Source of the DNA: Breviolum minutum Mf 1.05b.01
Lineage: Eukaryota; Sar; Dinophyceae; Suessiales; Symbiodiniaceae
Reading direction: 5' to 3'
Length of the DNA stretch: 64,000 bases
Assembly (NCBI GenBank): GCA_000507305.1
Contig: DF239784.1
Span: 62,001 to 126,000 of the forward strand
The notes under the pieces were generated by a model. That model was given only the letters and a program-made list of their open reading frames with translations, searched no databases and was not told the origin of the DNA. This document shows, one piece after another, positions 1 to 10,511 of the stretch; the stretch's first letter is position 1, and every line of letters begins with the position of its first letter. A program made the translations under genes and the position numbers.

Positions 1-1162
1 TTTGGTAGTATGGATTGGGGGGATTTGTGGCCAGAAGCTCATATGGTTTCTGCTTGCCACTATATTCGGGCTGGGATTCATTTAGTAATCCCACCACATT
101 TTAGAACCATCTTGCCTAAGAGACTTTGATGGAAGCGAATGTTGTTGCCTTTTAGCCCATAGCTGTTGCTGTTCGGACCCGAAAAGAAACATCAATACAT
201 TATCACTTTCCAAATCGCATTTGTTCGGCTTCAAGTAGCTTTTTATCAAAAAATCACCGTAATTTTCCGTAATTCGTAATTTCCGTAATCGTAGCTCTCT
301 CGCATGGTCCCAATCTGAAGAAATAGTGATCTATTTTGATAAAAAAACATATCTATTTGGGGTCGTAATCATATGTAACCCGTAATTCTGCGTAACCAAA
401 TATGTAAATAGCATAACGGGGATTCAAAAATAGATAGGTTTTTTGGGGCGTAATTTGGTTATGCGTAATTTTGCGTAATTTACCCGTAATTTGGCGTAAT
501 TTACCCATAATTAATTATGGGTAAATTTGGGAAATAGTTGTCTAATTTTCATCAAACTTTGATGTTAAAATATATGATTCTTTGAAGGGTTTGTAAGATT
601 TTTTGAATATGTTTTAATTATGCATGTCGGGGCCGAACTGTTCGCAACTGCGCATGTTTGGCAAACACTTCGCAAAATTGGGTAATCGGAATATTAGAAC
701 ATAACCCTGACTTTTGAAAGTTGAAGGGTCGAAGCTTCGCAGTCGCAGTTTGGGGAAAAACAAACTTGGTGCTGAATATTTGTTCCATGTGTCCATGTTG
801 GTGATCCCAGTACATGGCAATTTTTCTGATGTCTTGAAGTTGGATGTTCTCTTGTTCAAAGCATTTTGGCTTTTGGGTATTGACAAAACCTGACTTTCGA
901 AGGGGTACCCCGGTAGACTGATGGCCTTTGAGCGATCCGAATCTGCCTATACGATGTTGTCCCACACCAAATCTACCAGTGAACTTGGTCGTGGTTTGAG
1001 TCATATAATCTTTGATGCACGGCCTTTACCTGATGATCTTGACCAACTTCAGGACCCTAACATGTTTTGAATTGAGTGGTGATCAGTAGCATATTTATCG
1101 TCAAGGGTCTCATGGCTGCTAAACATTCCAGCGGGTTTCTATCTTAGTGTAAGTTGTTTTAG
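1..1162. other. AT-rich flank, no gene identified
   Basis: I see no convincing coding segment before about position 1163. Two overlapping minus-strand open frames near 614-1004 have no recognisable motif and look like chance. The stretch could be intergenic DNA, a promoter or early introns of the plus-strand gene that follows. A degenerate short repeat fills 255-535. Confidence 0.5.
255..535. repeat. Degenerate CGTAATT-type short repeat cluster
   Basis: The motif CGTAATTT, with variants such as CCGTAATT, GCGTAATTT and CCCGTAATT, recurs more than ten times at irregular spacing. It ends in a small palindrome around ACCCATAATTAATTATGGGT (about 506-525). It reads as a decayed tandem array. Confidence 0.6.
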
Positions 1163-1258
1163 CTGGCAGGAAATGGAGCGACAGTTGGCTGATTTCGAAG
1201 CGCAACAGGAAGCTGTCGGGCATCCTATTTGCACAGTTGGTCCCAAAAAGATTTCCAG
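1163..1258 (+). CDS. Putative early exon of the plus-strand dinoflagellate gene
   Basis: After a pyrimidine-containing acceptor (gttgttttag) an open frame gives residues such as EMERQLADFEAQQEAVG, a charged segment. It closes near a GT donor around 1259. Support is the acceptor, the non-random composition and the position upstream of further exons in the same direction. The true first exon is not identified; a trans-spliced leader would be expected in a dinoflagellate. No function can be assigned. Confidence 0.4.
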
Positions 1259-1362
1259 GTTGGTTATATTTTTTAAAGTATAGAAATTTGATGAACATAA
1301 AGCTGCCTTCATGCAGTGCATATGATTATACCTTTTTATGTTTATCCTCATCACACCCCCAG

Positions 1363-1553
1363 GTCAAGCAACTGATTCTTGTTGCCAAGGCCAAAGCCTT
1401 GGATCAGCTTCAAGTGGCATCACAGGCATCTCGACAGCATTCAACTTTAGAAAGTCAATATTTTGGAAAGTTTGGTTCATGATGGTACTAAACATGGAGA
1501 CAAGTTTCTGGCAGTTTCAAAAAACATGCTGAAACAGTTCTACTCGATCCAGG
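1363..1553 (+). CDS. Putative exon with an internal 16-nt frame disruption
   Basis: The acceptor cacacccccag ends at 1362. The first part reads VKQLILVAKAKALDQLQVAS and the last part reads VHDGTKHGDKFLAVSKNMLK, but they are in different frames. Removing 16 nt around 1455-1472 restores one frame, and both sides of that piece carry GAAAG, so a short duplication or slippage is likely. A GT donor follows at 1554. Either the exon boundaries are more complex than I can resolve or this copy is damaged. Confidence 0.35.
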
Positions 1554-1666
1554 GTAAATCAAACAGAACAGATGATAATGTCAATGGATGTATCTCAAAC
1601 ATATCACATGTTTCTTGCTATCAAAAACGATGTGATCTAAACACAGTCCATCGCTTCCGACCCCAG

Positions 1667-1855
1667 GCAACTCCACAACGAAGTATGGACACACCGGCAT
1701 TAGAGACCATGCCGGCATCGGAGTCCCAGGTTGCAAGGTCCATGGGTGGTGGGTCTAGTGTTGAGGAACTATCACCGAAGTCTACAGAAGGTGTAGCAAA
1801 GCCACAACCCAGCTCCCCTACATCCCTAGCACCTTCCGACTCTGTCAGTGCTGAT
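1667..1855 (+). CDS. Putative exon, Ser/Pro/Thr-rich linker
   Basis: The acceptor gaccccag is at 1666. The open frame encodes a low-complexity segment rich in Ser, Pro, Thr and Glu (for example VEELSPKSTEGVAKP, then PSSPTSLAPSDSVSADV). It is probably disordered. The phase relation to the preceding exon is not resolved, so the boundaries are approximate. Confidence 0.4.
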
Positions 1856-2039
1856 GTTCTTTGATTAAAATAGAAAACCCAGGCAGTTTTGCTTTTCTGA
1901 TATTTTGTGGTTGTTTATGTTTTGGCTTTAGCGCAAATTGTGAAAACAATGAATGTATTCCAGAATGCACTTGTATGTTCCAATCTCACATTCAAGCATC
2001 CCGCTGTCCCACACACCATTGGTTCCACTTCATTTGCAG

Positions 2040-2338
2040 TAAGGTAACGGCACGAATCGTGAGCAAGGTGCAAAAGGGTGAGATGCATCCTGATGTAGCA
2101 GCTGAGATCCTTGGTACGTCGGTTGCTGCTCTCAAGGTAGACGATGGTGCGGGTGATGTGAGGGGCCAGAAAAGGCCTCTTAGTTCTGAACCGGAAAAAC
2201 CTGACACACCAAAAGCTGATGCTATCAATGATGAGCTTGACGCCATTTTCGATGAAGCTATCAAGCAAAGAAAAGATTCTCAACTGAAGTTTGTTTTTTT
2301 CTCAAAATTCAGGGTCGCAAGTTATGATTTGGAAGCAG
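2040..2338 (+). CDS. Exon of the plus-strand gene, charged helix region
   Basis: The acceptor catttgcag ends at 2039. The frame contains ARIVSKVQKGEMHPDVAAEI and then an acidic/Lys stretch with NDELDAIFDEAIKQRKDSQL. A 24-nt piece at 2289-2312 begins GT, ends CAG and is in frame without a stop, so it is either coding or an extremely short intron. The donor GT is at 2339. Joining to 2443 gives YDLEADNALKAKLRRLCEDK with matching phase, which supports this exon end. Confidence 0.55.
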
Positions 2339-2442
2339 GTTGGTCAATTACCATATGAGTCTAGAACTAAATACGTGTTCCATATGTTGAAAATTACATA
2401 GCCTCATTGTTCATTCATCCCGTGCTTCCCAATACAAGGCAG

Positions 2443-2591
2443 ACAACGCACTCAAAGCGAAGCTGCGGCGTTTGTGCGAAGACAAGGGGGATGGGAAATG
2501 CAAAGTCGACAAATGGTTACATGAGGAATGGAAAAATTCCAAAGATCAGCTCCTTATGGCCAAACAATTGGAAGCCTGCAGTTTCGATAAA
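2443..2591 (+). CDS. Exon of the plus-strand gene
   Basis: The acceptor caaggcag ends at 2442 and the donor GT is at 2592. The exon completes a split Asp codon and encodes a basic, tryptophan-containing segment (CKVDKWLHEEWKNSKDQLL). It ends in phase 0 and continues cleanly into the exon at 2718. It matches my memory of dinoflagellate orphan proteins that carry such a segment upstream of a WYS-EDM motif. Function unknown. Confidence 0.6.
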
Positions 2592-2717
2592 GTCATCAAC
2601 TTAGTTTTCGCCCAATCATTTTCATATCCAAGCGTCATTCAGAAAAGCAATTGCATAAAGGCATACAGTTGAAACCAGTGGGTTGCATAGTCATTCATAC
2701 GCATGTTGTCCTGTCAG

Positions 2718-2845
2718 GAACGCTTTACCAAACTTCGAAAGAGGACTTTGACCAAGAGTGACAAACAGTCGAATGATGTCGAAGTTGGATGGTATTCCAA
2801 AGAAGACATGGCTAAAGTGCTGAAATGGAATGCGAATCTTGTTTT
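2718..2845 (+). CDS. Exon of the plus-strand gene with WYSKEDM motif
   Basis: The acceptor cctgtcag ends at 2717. The frame reads ERFTKLRKRTLTKSDKQSND followed by VEVGWYSKEDMAKVLKWN. The phase fits the exon ending at 2591. The 3' end is approximate because the donor is not clear; a GT near 2849 and a non-canonical GA near 2837 are both possible. A following short segment around 2981-3034 (KKITGAIKCCEADPQNLV) and one around 3240-3330 (GEDEYYIQVREKGNQTQEKI) are probably further exons whose borders I could not fix. Confidence 0.55.
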
Positions 2846-3729
2846 ATTCCAACTGCTGACCAAAGTACAGATATGAGTTTTCAAACCTAAACATGTGACA
2901 CATCTAAATCCCAACGATCAAGATTTGGTGTTGAAAACGCATGATGCACTAACTTGTCCCTTCCGAGTGCCAAGGAAAAAGATCACCGGAGCGATTAAGT
3001 GCTGCGAGGCCGATCCGCAAAATCTTGTCAGGCCAGGGAAGCTGTGTGACAGTGGAATAGTTGAAAGGTTTACACACAATGTTTCAAACATGCTCCCCGG
3101 TCATCTTTTGTTCTTGTGTTTCTTAGCGGTTGGAAGTTTACTGTTTGGTCTGTTTGCATGCCCCATTCCATTTTAGTATATAGATGTTTGCCTTGATTCA
3201 AAATGCCCATTCAAAATTCCACCGGAGGCATTGCAAGTACGGCGGAGAGGATGAATACTACATACAAGTCCGCGAGAAAGGCAATCAAACCCAAGAGAAG
3301 ATTCGTTCTGAAGTCCAAGAAGAAAATACGAAGGACCAACCACTTTGTATATCATTGAAAATCAAAACATATTCAATTATGTTCAGTTATTGGATGAAAC
3401 TATCACTGCCTGCTGACTCCCAATCCACTAGTTTCCATTTGGCCAAGTTACCATCAAATTGCCTTGATTCCATTCCCGCCACAGTAGAGAGATACACAGC
3501 CTTCCAGGAGGATGGCGAACCAGAGCTTGGGGCAGTTGACACGGGGAAGATTGACAGGGATTGCAAAAGGGTGAAGGCTTTGGATAGCTCGCAAGTGGCA
3601 TCTACATGTGAGGCCATTTAACAAATCAATATGAAAACAACTTCAAGCAACAAGTACTTTGTCAGCTGACGATTAAGAAACAACGATGGAAAATCCAATC
3701 CCATTTGTTCTTTCGTAAAAACATGTGAG

Positions 3730-3851
3730 GCGAACAGGGCCAAAGAGAACTTTAGCAAGCATGTGGAGTCGCTGCTTTCCAAATGCACTAAGATGCGTAA
3801 TTTGGCAGCTGAGCTCCAGAAAAACTATCCCGATGATCCCACAGCTAAGAA
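3730..3851 (+). CDS. Exon of the plus-strand gene, coiled-coil-like
   Basis: The acceptor acatgtgag ends at 3729 and the donor GT is at 3852. The exon encodes NRAKENFSKHVESLLSKC and TKMRNLAAELQKNYPDDPTA, a helical, heptad-compatible segment. It ends after two bases of a Lys codon that is completed at 4062, so the splice pair is phase-consistent. Confidence 0.55.
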
Positions 3852-4061
3852 GTATCCTAGCTGAAATCAAAGGTTGCATCCAATGTCCAATGCCACCACT
3901 CGATTGAAAACACGCATGTATATGATATGATGTTCCTATTTGATACAGATGTTTATGCACAACCATATTTAATTTTCTGATTCACCCAACATGTATGGTT
4001 TCACTGACACCATTGTTTTCTGCCCCTCACTTGCCTTCTTCACCGTCCATCACTTTCTCAG

Positions 4062-4138
4062 GGCCATCGCAACCTTGCAGTCGGACATGCAAATCTTGGA
4101 TGGCGAGTACAACAAGCTTGGTGATCTTGTGGCCAAGG
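4062..4138 (+). CDS. Exon of the plus-strand gene, coiled-coil-like
   Basis: The acceptor cactttctcag has a good pyrimidine tract and ends at 4061. The donor GTGAGAG at 4139 is close to a classical consensus. The product continues the helix (AIATLQSDMQILDGEYNKLG). The next exon is uncertain; a candidate lies around 4305-4340 with EAEAAMKAS. Confidence 0.55.
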
Positions 4139-4482
4139 GTGAGAGGGATAATCATGATGAAAAGTAGATACCTCAGAAACAATTTCTTCTTTGAAAAAAA
4201 TGATTTAGATACAACCATCAGCTTTCAATTTCGAATGGATTAAAGATTTTTTGATGGATTGACCATACATGCACCGGAGCAGTTGCTCATAAGGTGGGCT
4301 GTGGAGGCTGAGGCAGCAATGAAAGCTTCTACATTTGTGTTACTGGGTTGCGTTTTGGTCTCCAGAATTCTGATCTGGAATGTATCGTATCCAAAGGATT
4401 TGTTTTCAAAGAATTTCTGATGATCCATGTTTTTTCCTACTTAGTCCAGTTTTGACATTGTACTCTTTGTTTGGAACCCTAG

Positions 4483-4680
4483 GTGCACCAAAGTTGCCCA
4501 GAATGAAGCCAAGATTCGGTTAGGGCCCCAAAAACGACTGTAGCATCATCAAACGAAGTATCAGCGTTGCACGCACCTCAACATGGCAACAACCCCCATC
4601 AAGATTGGAAAATCATGATGGCAGGAGCGCCAAGAAACATTTCAAGAAGACTGAGAAGGAGCTGGAAGCCCCTAAGAAGT
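4483..4680 (+). CDS. Putative exon(s), basic Lys/Glu-rich
   Basis: After the acceptor aaccctag (4482) a frame reads CTKVAQNEAKIR. A second frame to about 4680 reads SAKKHFKKTEKELEAPKK. The two are out of frame with each other, so a short intron or a frameshift lies near 4515-4530. This is still the charged N-terminal half of the gene. A further small candidate near 5154-5230 (SEPGTTGKTAKRLAANVGDG) is equally short and unresolved. Confidence 0.3.
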
Positions 4681-5479
4681 AGGAACACGTGAATTTCTAC
4701 ACTTCGTCTTAGATTGCACTTTTTCGGGTGGTCTGTGGGGTTAGCAGTGCCACTTTGAAAAAAGTTGGCTATGATTGTGTTACATAGATGCAATCAGAAA
4801 TTTGATGGGACATTTCATGGCATAGTCCATGTCAGATTGGTGCTATCAAACAAACAAATGTGATATTTGACAACAAAACATATATGCTAACTTTTTGAAA
4901 AATATGTTATTGTTTCGAAGTCGTTGTTTGTAATGATTTTGATTTTGAATCCAAAAAAGCACCTTCCATGATAGATAGCGTTTTATCAAGTTCCTCGGGT
5001 CTTCTTCACCTATGGCTCGCCATTGAGAGAAAAAAAGACAAGCTCAAGTGATTAAGGTCTTCAGTTTATATGGCAACATTAGATCCTTTTCCATTTGCTT
5101 CAGAACTCACATGGTGCTCGCATTACCCCCCAACCACCCCGCAACACTTTCAGCGAGCCAGGTACAACTGGGAAAACAGCAAAGCGCTTGGCTGCCAACG
5201 TTGGAGATGGAGTCATAAGCCCAGCTGCAAGGGGGCATGTTTGTTTGGCCTGATTGTTTGATGATTACTTGCCAAACCGCCTGTCAAGCAAAGGGTTGTT
5301 GGCTCATTCGCTAGATGGTTGTTTTTGGATGTTTTCTGAAAAACCAAATTTGAATATTTCCACTTGTAAGAACGTGCAAGTTACACACAACCATAAAATA
5401 CCCTAAAGATAAAAAACCTAGACGACTTACAGGCTTTTATATCGTAATAAAACATAGCAAAACCATACCGCTATTCCAG

Positions 5480-5625
5480 TTGCATCTTGATAGCACTGCG
5501 TTTGCCAACCGTTTTGAGCCCCAATGCAATGGGAACTTCTGACGATGAGCTGGAGGAATTGCTTAGCTGCCATCGACCAGCATCTTGCCCCAAAAAGAAA
5601 GTCAATGAGGCTTCCATGTGGTTGG
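5480..5625 (+). CDS. Exon of the plus-strand gene upstream of the GIY-YIG-like region
   Basis: The acceptor ccgctattccag ends at 5479. The frame reads LPTVLSPNAMGTSDDELEEL followed by a Cys/Lys-containing segment and then NEAS. It must end with two extra bases to fit the exon at 5722. A GT at about 5623 would do this, giving a continuous reading into the next exon. The acidic DDELEEL stretch suggests a disordered linker. Confidence 0.5.
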
Positions 5626-5721
5626 GATAAGTACCAACTCTATCCAACTCTAATATATAGACAGCTCTTTCTGATGTCAATACCCCACAAAAGATACATT
5701 GTTGCTTTGTATGTTTGATAG

Positions 5722-6233
5722 TTCTGAGGCATCTTTGGGCCCCTATGCTTGGCAATTCAAACCAACATCTACTGGTAATGCAATGGTGCCTATGAAGATC
5801 ACTGGTTTGTCCCTACCTGTTGTGGATGACGCCCTTGCAGCTGAAGGATCTAAAGGCAAGTTGCTAGTGGAACCAAGCCCTTGGAATGATGTGTATCTCC
5901 AATTTTCTGACTTAGCCAACCTTCCTCGATCAAAAGACGTCTTTAGAAAAATTGAAATGGATAGCAAATTATCACTTTGGCTTCCGAAAGTGGGGTCTAC
6001 AGCTGGTAGGGTTGTAGAACACTCGGTTCGTGTTTTCGAAACATTGAAAGCACAGCATGAGCCAATGACGTTCAAGTTTGGCATCACTCACGATGCAGCA
6101 GTGCGATGGCATAATACCAGATTTGGTTACCGATACTCAAAGGATCCATTTGATTTTATGGTCATCATTTATGCTGCTTCAAACCCACATGGTCCGGCAT
6201 TCTTAGAAGCTATGCTCATTGATCGCTTCGGAA
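5722..6233 (+). CDS. Exon with a GIY-YIG-nuclease-like core (first part)
   Basis: The acceptor tgtttgatag ends at 5721 and the donor GT is at 6234. The exon encodes about 170 residues. The first half contains PYAWQFKPTSTGNAMVPMKI and FSDLANLPRSKDV. The second half has FKFGITHDAAVRWHNTRFGY, then MVIIYAASNPHGPAFLEAML. The order FGIT, Arg of RWHN, and Glu of LEAML matches the YIG strand, catalytic Arg and metal-binding Glu of GIY-YIG enzymes; the Asn follows in the next exon. A clear GIY tyrosine before it is not seen, so catalytic activity is not assured. I recall the same block in many unnamed dinoflagellate proteins. Splicing to 6348 is phase-exact. Confidence 0.7.
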
Positions 6234-6347
6234 GTTTCCTGTTTGCAAAACCAGTCCACTTCACGAATGTAATGTTTTTTTTGTCCAGAGCATGGCAGTG
6301 TTTTTGAATACACTGACACATCCTACTTGGCTATACTGGAAACCTAG

Positions 6348-6467
6348 GCTTGCGAGGTTGCAAAAACGTTCTACGGGGCGGAGACACCTTGAAGGATGTG
6401 GATTCTGGACCATATCTGACTTACATCGTTTACAAGAGCTGGAAACGACCAAGCATGCAAGTGAGAA
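6348..6467 (+). CDS. Exon completing the GIY-YIG-like core
   Basis: The acceptor ggaaacctag ends at 6347; the donor GTGAGG at 6468 looks canonical. Joining 6233 to 6348 gives IDRFGSLRGCKNVLRGGDTL, where the Asn of GCKN sits where GIY-YIG proteins carry their conserved Asn. The exon then reads GPYLTYIVYKSWKRPSMQ. It ends after one base of a codon, which fits the two extra bases at the start of the last exon (6822). An alternative donor at 6461 would be out of phase with 6822. Confidence 0.7.
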
Positions 6468-6821
6468 GTGAGGGCCGTCTTGTGTAGTTCACCTTAGACA
6501 TTTTACATCTTTAAGTTGATTTCCTTTTAGGTTTGGCCTCTTGTAGGGTCATTGCATTTCATTGCCAAACCGTTGTTGGCAATTGCATTTCCATTTACCA
6601 AGTTCAGTCCATACGTTTTACAACATTGGCCTGGTGGAAAATTGTGTGTTTTAGCGCTGCGCACGGCATTGCACGAAAACGGGTTGACTTGTTTTGTGTA
6701 GAAGTATCAGCTTCAGTTTGAATGTCATCCTGCTACAAGTTGCACACGTTTCTGATGAGTATTTAGCATTGTGCATTTTGTTTTTCTCCGGAACAAGTTG
6801 GTATCTAATTTTTCATTTCAG

Positions 6822-8554
6822 CGGTGGGGATTGCTAAGGCGAGCTGCGTCTCTCAGATCCTTACTGCGGAAGCCATAGCCGATGATGTGGGAATGGACAG
6901 GTCTCTGGCAATTGGGGTACAAAGCTGGGCGAAATGTCACAAAAGCAATTCAGAAAGGGACGTTCATAGAGTGATCAAAAAACAAAAGTCAAAATTAGAT
7001 ATCCCGGTGAAAAGTATTACCTGCAATGGTGTCGATGTTCCATGGATTTCACCTGAATCATGGCTGCATTTTGTAGTCCAAAAGGGCCTTTGGCCAGTGA
7101 TGTCTGGCTGCAACTTACATGACTATGAGGGTGCACGGCGTAACTGGTCAGCATTCTGGGCTACTTATGAGAAAATCAACCCAACTTTTGAGTTGTTTAC
7201 CTTACCAAATGTTGATTATTCACGGACTGCAGCATGGTTAGTTCATGGTGACGAGGGACGCACACTCAAGAAGGGTGGTTTGATGGTTACGGCACTGCAA
7301 AGCACATTGGGGAAAGGGTACGATGAGAAGAGGGTTCGACCACCTGGCAATGGAAGTAACCTTCGAGTAAATTTTGCTGGACATACGTTTACAACAAGGA
7401 TGGTGGTAAGCGCAATTCCCAAAACGGCTTATGAAAGCAACCCTGAACTTTTTCACAGTGCTATGGATCATACAGCGCGATCAATGAGCAATCTTTTTCG
7501 AAAGGGATACGTTGACCAAACCCGGGGCGGTGAGATCTTTAAAGTTGTCTTGTTGGGGGTGAAAGGTGACGCACCTTATCTTCAGAAGGTTTCCCGTTCT
7601 TACAGGGCATACAACACTGCAGCAAAACGTGGCGAGGAACGGGGGCCCCCAAAAGGGGTGTGTGGGTGGTGTTTGGCAGGCACCCGCCAATTTCCATGTG
7701 AGGAGCTTGCAACGGATCGGCCAAAGTGGGTGACTACGATTGGGGTGAAACTTCCATGGGTGACAACACCATCTTTCATTCAACATTGTTTACATGACCG
7801 TAGTGACCCCAGTACATTTTTCAATGCAGATATTTGGCACGTTGTTCATCTTGGTTTTGGTCGCTCCTGGATTGCAAGTGTGATCCAATTGACGTTACCT
7901 TACCTTCCATGTTCAAATTTGGACGAAAAATGGGACTATCTTACTGCGAAGTACCATGGGTGGTGTAAGGCTAACAAGAAGCAGTCGCACATTTCAAAAA
8001 TCACAGCATATCTGATGTCATACAACGACTCTGGTGGTGCAATGGGCAATTGGCACAAGGGTGCCCTAACTGCAAATTTTTTTCAATGGATTGTGGAGTT
8101 TTTGGGCGAAGTGCCCCAGGATCCAAGCGGATTTTTGGTACGATGTCGTCAATCTACATATCGAATGAACGCGATGTTTGGGGTTCTTTATCGGTCGGGT
8201 GCATTTTTAACTCAAGACGAGTGTTCTTACATTGCTCAGCAGGGCCTTGAATTTTTGTCTTGCTATGCGGGGATGGCATTGGAACAATATCGAATCAACA
8301 AACAGTGGATGTTCCCGTTGTATCCGAAACTCCACACCTTCCACCATATCATGTTGGAAACAAAGTGGAACGGGTTGCGGGTTGGCACGTCTTGCAATCC
8401 TATGATTTTTTCATGTCAAATGGACGAAGATACGGTGGGAAGGACTTCCCGATTGAGCAGGAGGGTGAACATTCGAAGAGTTGCAGCCAGATCATTGGAC
8501 CGATACTTAGTGGCGGCAAAGGCTGCCTACGTGAAGGCTAAGTTGTTGACATAG
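6822..8554 (+). CDS. Terminal exon of a dinoflagellate-expanded orphan protein, DDE-transposase-like motifs
   Basis: The acceptor tttcatttcag ends at 6821 and the stop TAG is at 8552. This 577-residue exon has an early ISPESWLHFVV, then SRTAAWLVHGDEGRTLKKGG, FTTRMVVSAIPKTAYESNPE, a Cys pair in GVCGWCLAGT, DRSDPSTFFNADIWHVVHLG, AMGNWHKGALTANFFQWIVE, YPKLHTFHHIM and a C-terminal GRTSRLSRRVNIRRVA. I recognise the set HGDEGRT, ADIWHxxHLG and PKLHxFHH as a hallmark of a very large family in Symbiodiniaceae and other dinoflagellates with no established function. The order Asp/Glu (HGDEGR), Asp/His (ADIWH), then His/Glu (HHIMLE) resembles the spacing of DDE/D transposases of the CACTA or KDZ type, but this is inference. 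The frame is intact with no internal stop, so the copy may be functional. Confidence 0.75.
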
Positions 8555-8886
8555 CGGAAAAAAGGCGAATGCTGTGACTCTAAAGCAGTTCGATTTGAAG
8601 TTGTACGGTTTTATATCGACATCATTGTGCAATCATTGTTGGAATCCGGTACCTTCTTCAGAACTATATGGGTTTCAATTATGGGCAAATTTCCAATAGT
8701 ATACTATTTTTACAAATAGTGTACTATTTCCTACCCGACCAAAAAAAAGAAGGCTTCGGATTCCCTAGGAATACATAAATACATATATGTATGAATATCC
8801 TTTGTCGGCTTCAAGCAACTTGAAACATGAACGACATGACGGAGGGTAAATGCAGCTAGTCTGTTCCAACAGAAAATTTCGACAAA
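8555..8886. other. Intergenic stretch between convergent genes
   Basis: This region lies between the stop of the plus-strand gene and the possible last exon of the minus-strand gene. It holds two near-copies of AATAGTRTACTATT around 8695-8730 and an AT-rich run of ACATATATGT type. I see no coding signal. Confidence 0.4.
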
Positions 8887-8982
8887 TCAATGCACCAACA
8901 TAGGCCCAGCCCCCTTGCAAACAAGGCACTGCTTGCCACTTCCACGGCCTGTTCGGCTGAAGACCTCTCCCTGGAGAAACTG
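8887..8982 (-). CDS. Possible last exon of the minus-strand membrane-protein gene
   Basis: On the minus strand a good acceptor (ggtcttctcag) precedes a 31-codon frame with stop TGA, reading QFLQGEVFSRTGRGSGKQC and ending with LVCKGAGPMLVH. Two Cys in a CxxC arrangement are present. It lies downstream of the other minus-strand exons and would close that gene. Other frames here are also open, so support is limited to the acceptor, composition and position. Confidence 0.3.
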   Translation of the reverse strand, partial: QFLQGEVFSRTGRGSGKQCLVCKGAGPMLVH

Positions 8983-10135
8983 CTGAGAAGACCAAGGTAA
9001 ACCCGCAAAAAGCAACCAAACCAAAACTGCACGCGACTAGGGATACGGAATCCGAACGGGATCCGAACGCGAACCGCCGAGATAATGGCCAGGTGGCTTG
9101 CCCGCCGGCATGTCCTGACTTGCGTCGGACATGCGACCAAGCGACTCGTGGGCAGCAAACGCGATGAACAAAAAAAGGAAAGACGCTGAGCCAAGAAAAG
9201 CTGGAGAACAAAGTAGTCAACAAGGGCCTGTTTCACTGAATGGATACGTATTAAATATAGATATCATATCATATCTCGTATCTAATATACATAAAATCAA
9301 TCATGTGATGTATGTGTACTTGGCTGTATTGTGCCTCACCGCTTTTGTTTGAATTTTTCTGACCTGGCAGAAATCTTAGTCAACCACCACCTACAAGGTG
9401 GGCCCAGACCACTTATAAATAGAGTTGTGGGGTCGCTATAAGATCCCTATAAGTATGGTTAAAGCTCCATGTAACGATCAGCTCGGAACGCCCACCGGGC
9501 CGTAGTTTTGTATGCAAAATAATCAACCAAATGAATCATTCCCATGGTGAAGATATTGAAGATGGTTAACAGTAAAACATCTTTATCTTTTCAGCAAAAA
9601 ACTTCAGGGCCTCAACTCAAAAGGCTGAATGCTATGGGGTTTGCGACAGATTGGCCAATTTTCCTAAGCTTAGGATCTCCAACAACGCATGGAAAAATGC
9701 AGGGTTTTTTATTTTAAGCCCTGGAAAAATATGGCTTGCAACTAGCCCTAAACATGAAGGTTTTGGGTGGTTTTGGGTAGCTTAGATTTGCTTGCATATG
9801 GAAAAAAGTGACCCAAACTGATATGAACTCCCAAAATGGTGATGAGTTTCATGGTGGTTTTCATACCATGGGATCGGTGTCCGTAAAAAAATCACCGAGT
9901 AAACCAACACAAACTAGTGACAGTGAGGCAAGATCTTGGATAACCTGAGCCAAACAAATCCCAATACGGGAATCCCAACGCCCCGATGCTGATATTTGCT
10001 TGCACCAATGGATCTGTTCTATGTAGTTGGCGCGTTTTTTTATTTCAATCCCATAGTCCCAGAGGTCCCTTTTTTAGCAAACAATTTGTTTGGCTTTTGC
10101 TGCAAAAAAACCGTGGGGGGGGGCCTACAAACGTC
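8983..10135. other. Intron or intergenic stretch, no gene identified
   Basis: No exon with both convincing ends was found. The part at 9370-9440 contains pieces of the PAL-K repeat (caaggtgggccc, then acttataaat). The rest is unique, AT-rich sequence. Confidence 0.4.
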
Positions 10136-10139
10136 AAAA

Positions 10140-10160
10140 AAAAACAACCACAACAACGCC

Positions 10161-10204
<44 letters not shown>

Positions 10205-10208
10205 GAAG

Positions 10209-10246
<38 letters not shown>

Positions 10247-10251
10247 CGACC

Positions 10252-10330
<79 letters not shown>

Positions 10331-10364
10331 TAAACAACAACAACATCATAAACAACAACAACAT

Positions 10365-10406
<42 letters not shown>

Positions 10407-10500
10407 CGCCAACAACAACAACCACCACAACAACAACAACGCCAACAACAACCACCACAACAACAACCACCACCACAACCACACCAGTAACAATAACCAC
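10140..10500. repeat. (CAA)n microsatellite with interruptions
   Basis: About 350 bp of CAA/ACA triplets are interrupted by AAGAAGAA near 10203, GACCAA near 10248 and three copies of an 18-bp unit with CATAAACAACAACAA (about 10330-10380). All six frames are open here only because of the repeat. Relative to the minus-strand gene it lies just inside the intron after the exon ending at 10512, as (TTG)n. Confidence 0.95.
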
Positions 10501-10511
10501 AACGCCAACAC

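Noticed and set aside
6531-6700. An additional exon reading VWPLVGSLHFIAKPLLAIAF
   Set aside because: It is open by chance up to a stop; splicing 6467 to 6822 gives a phase-consistent product without it.
8856-9236. A 126-codon minus-strand open frame
   Set aside because: No motif and unnatural Ser/Arg/Phe composition; a different frame between 8887 and 8982 has a better acceptor and was called instead.
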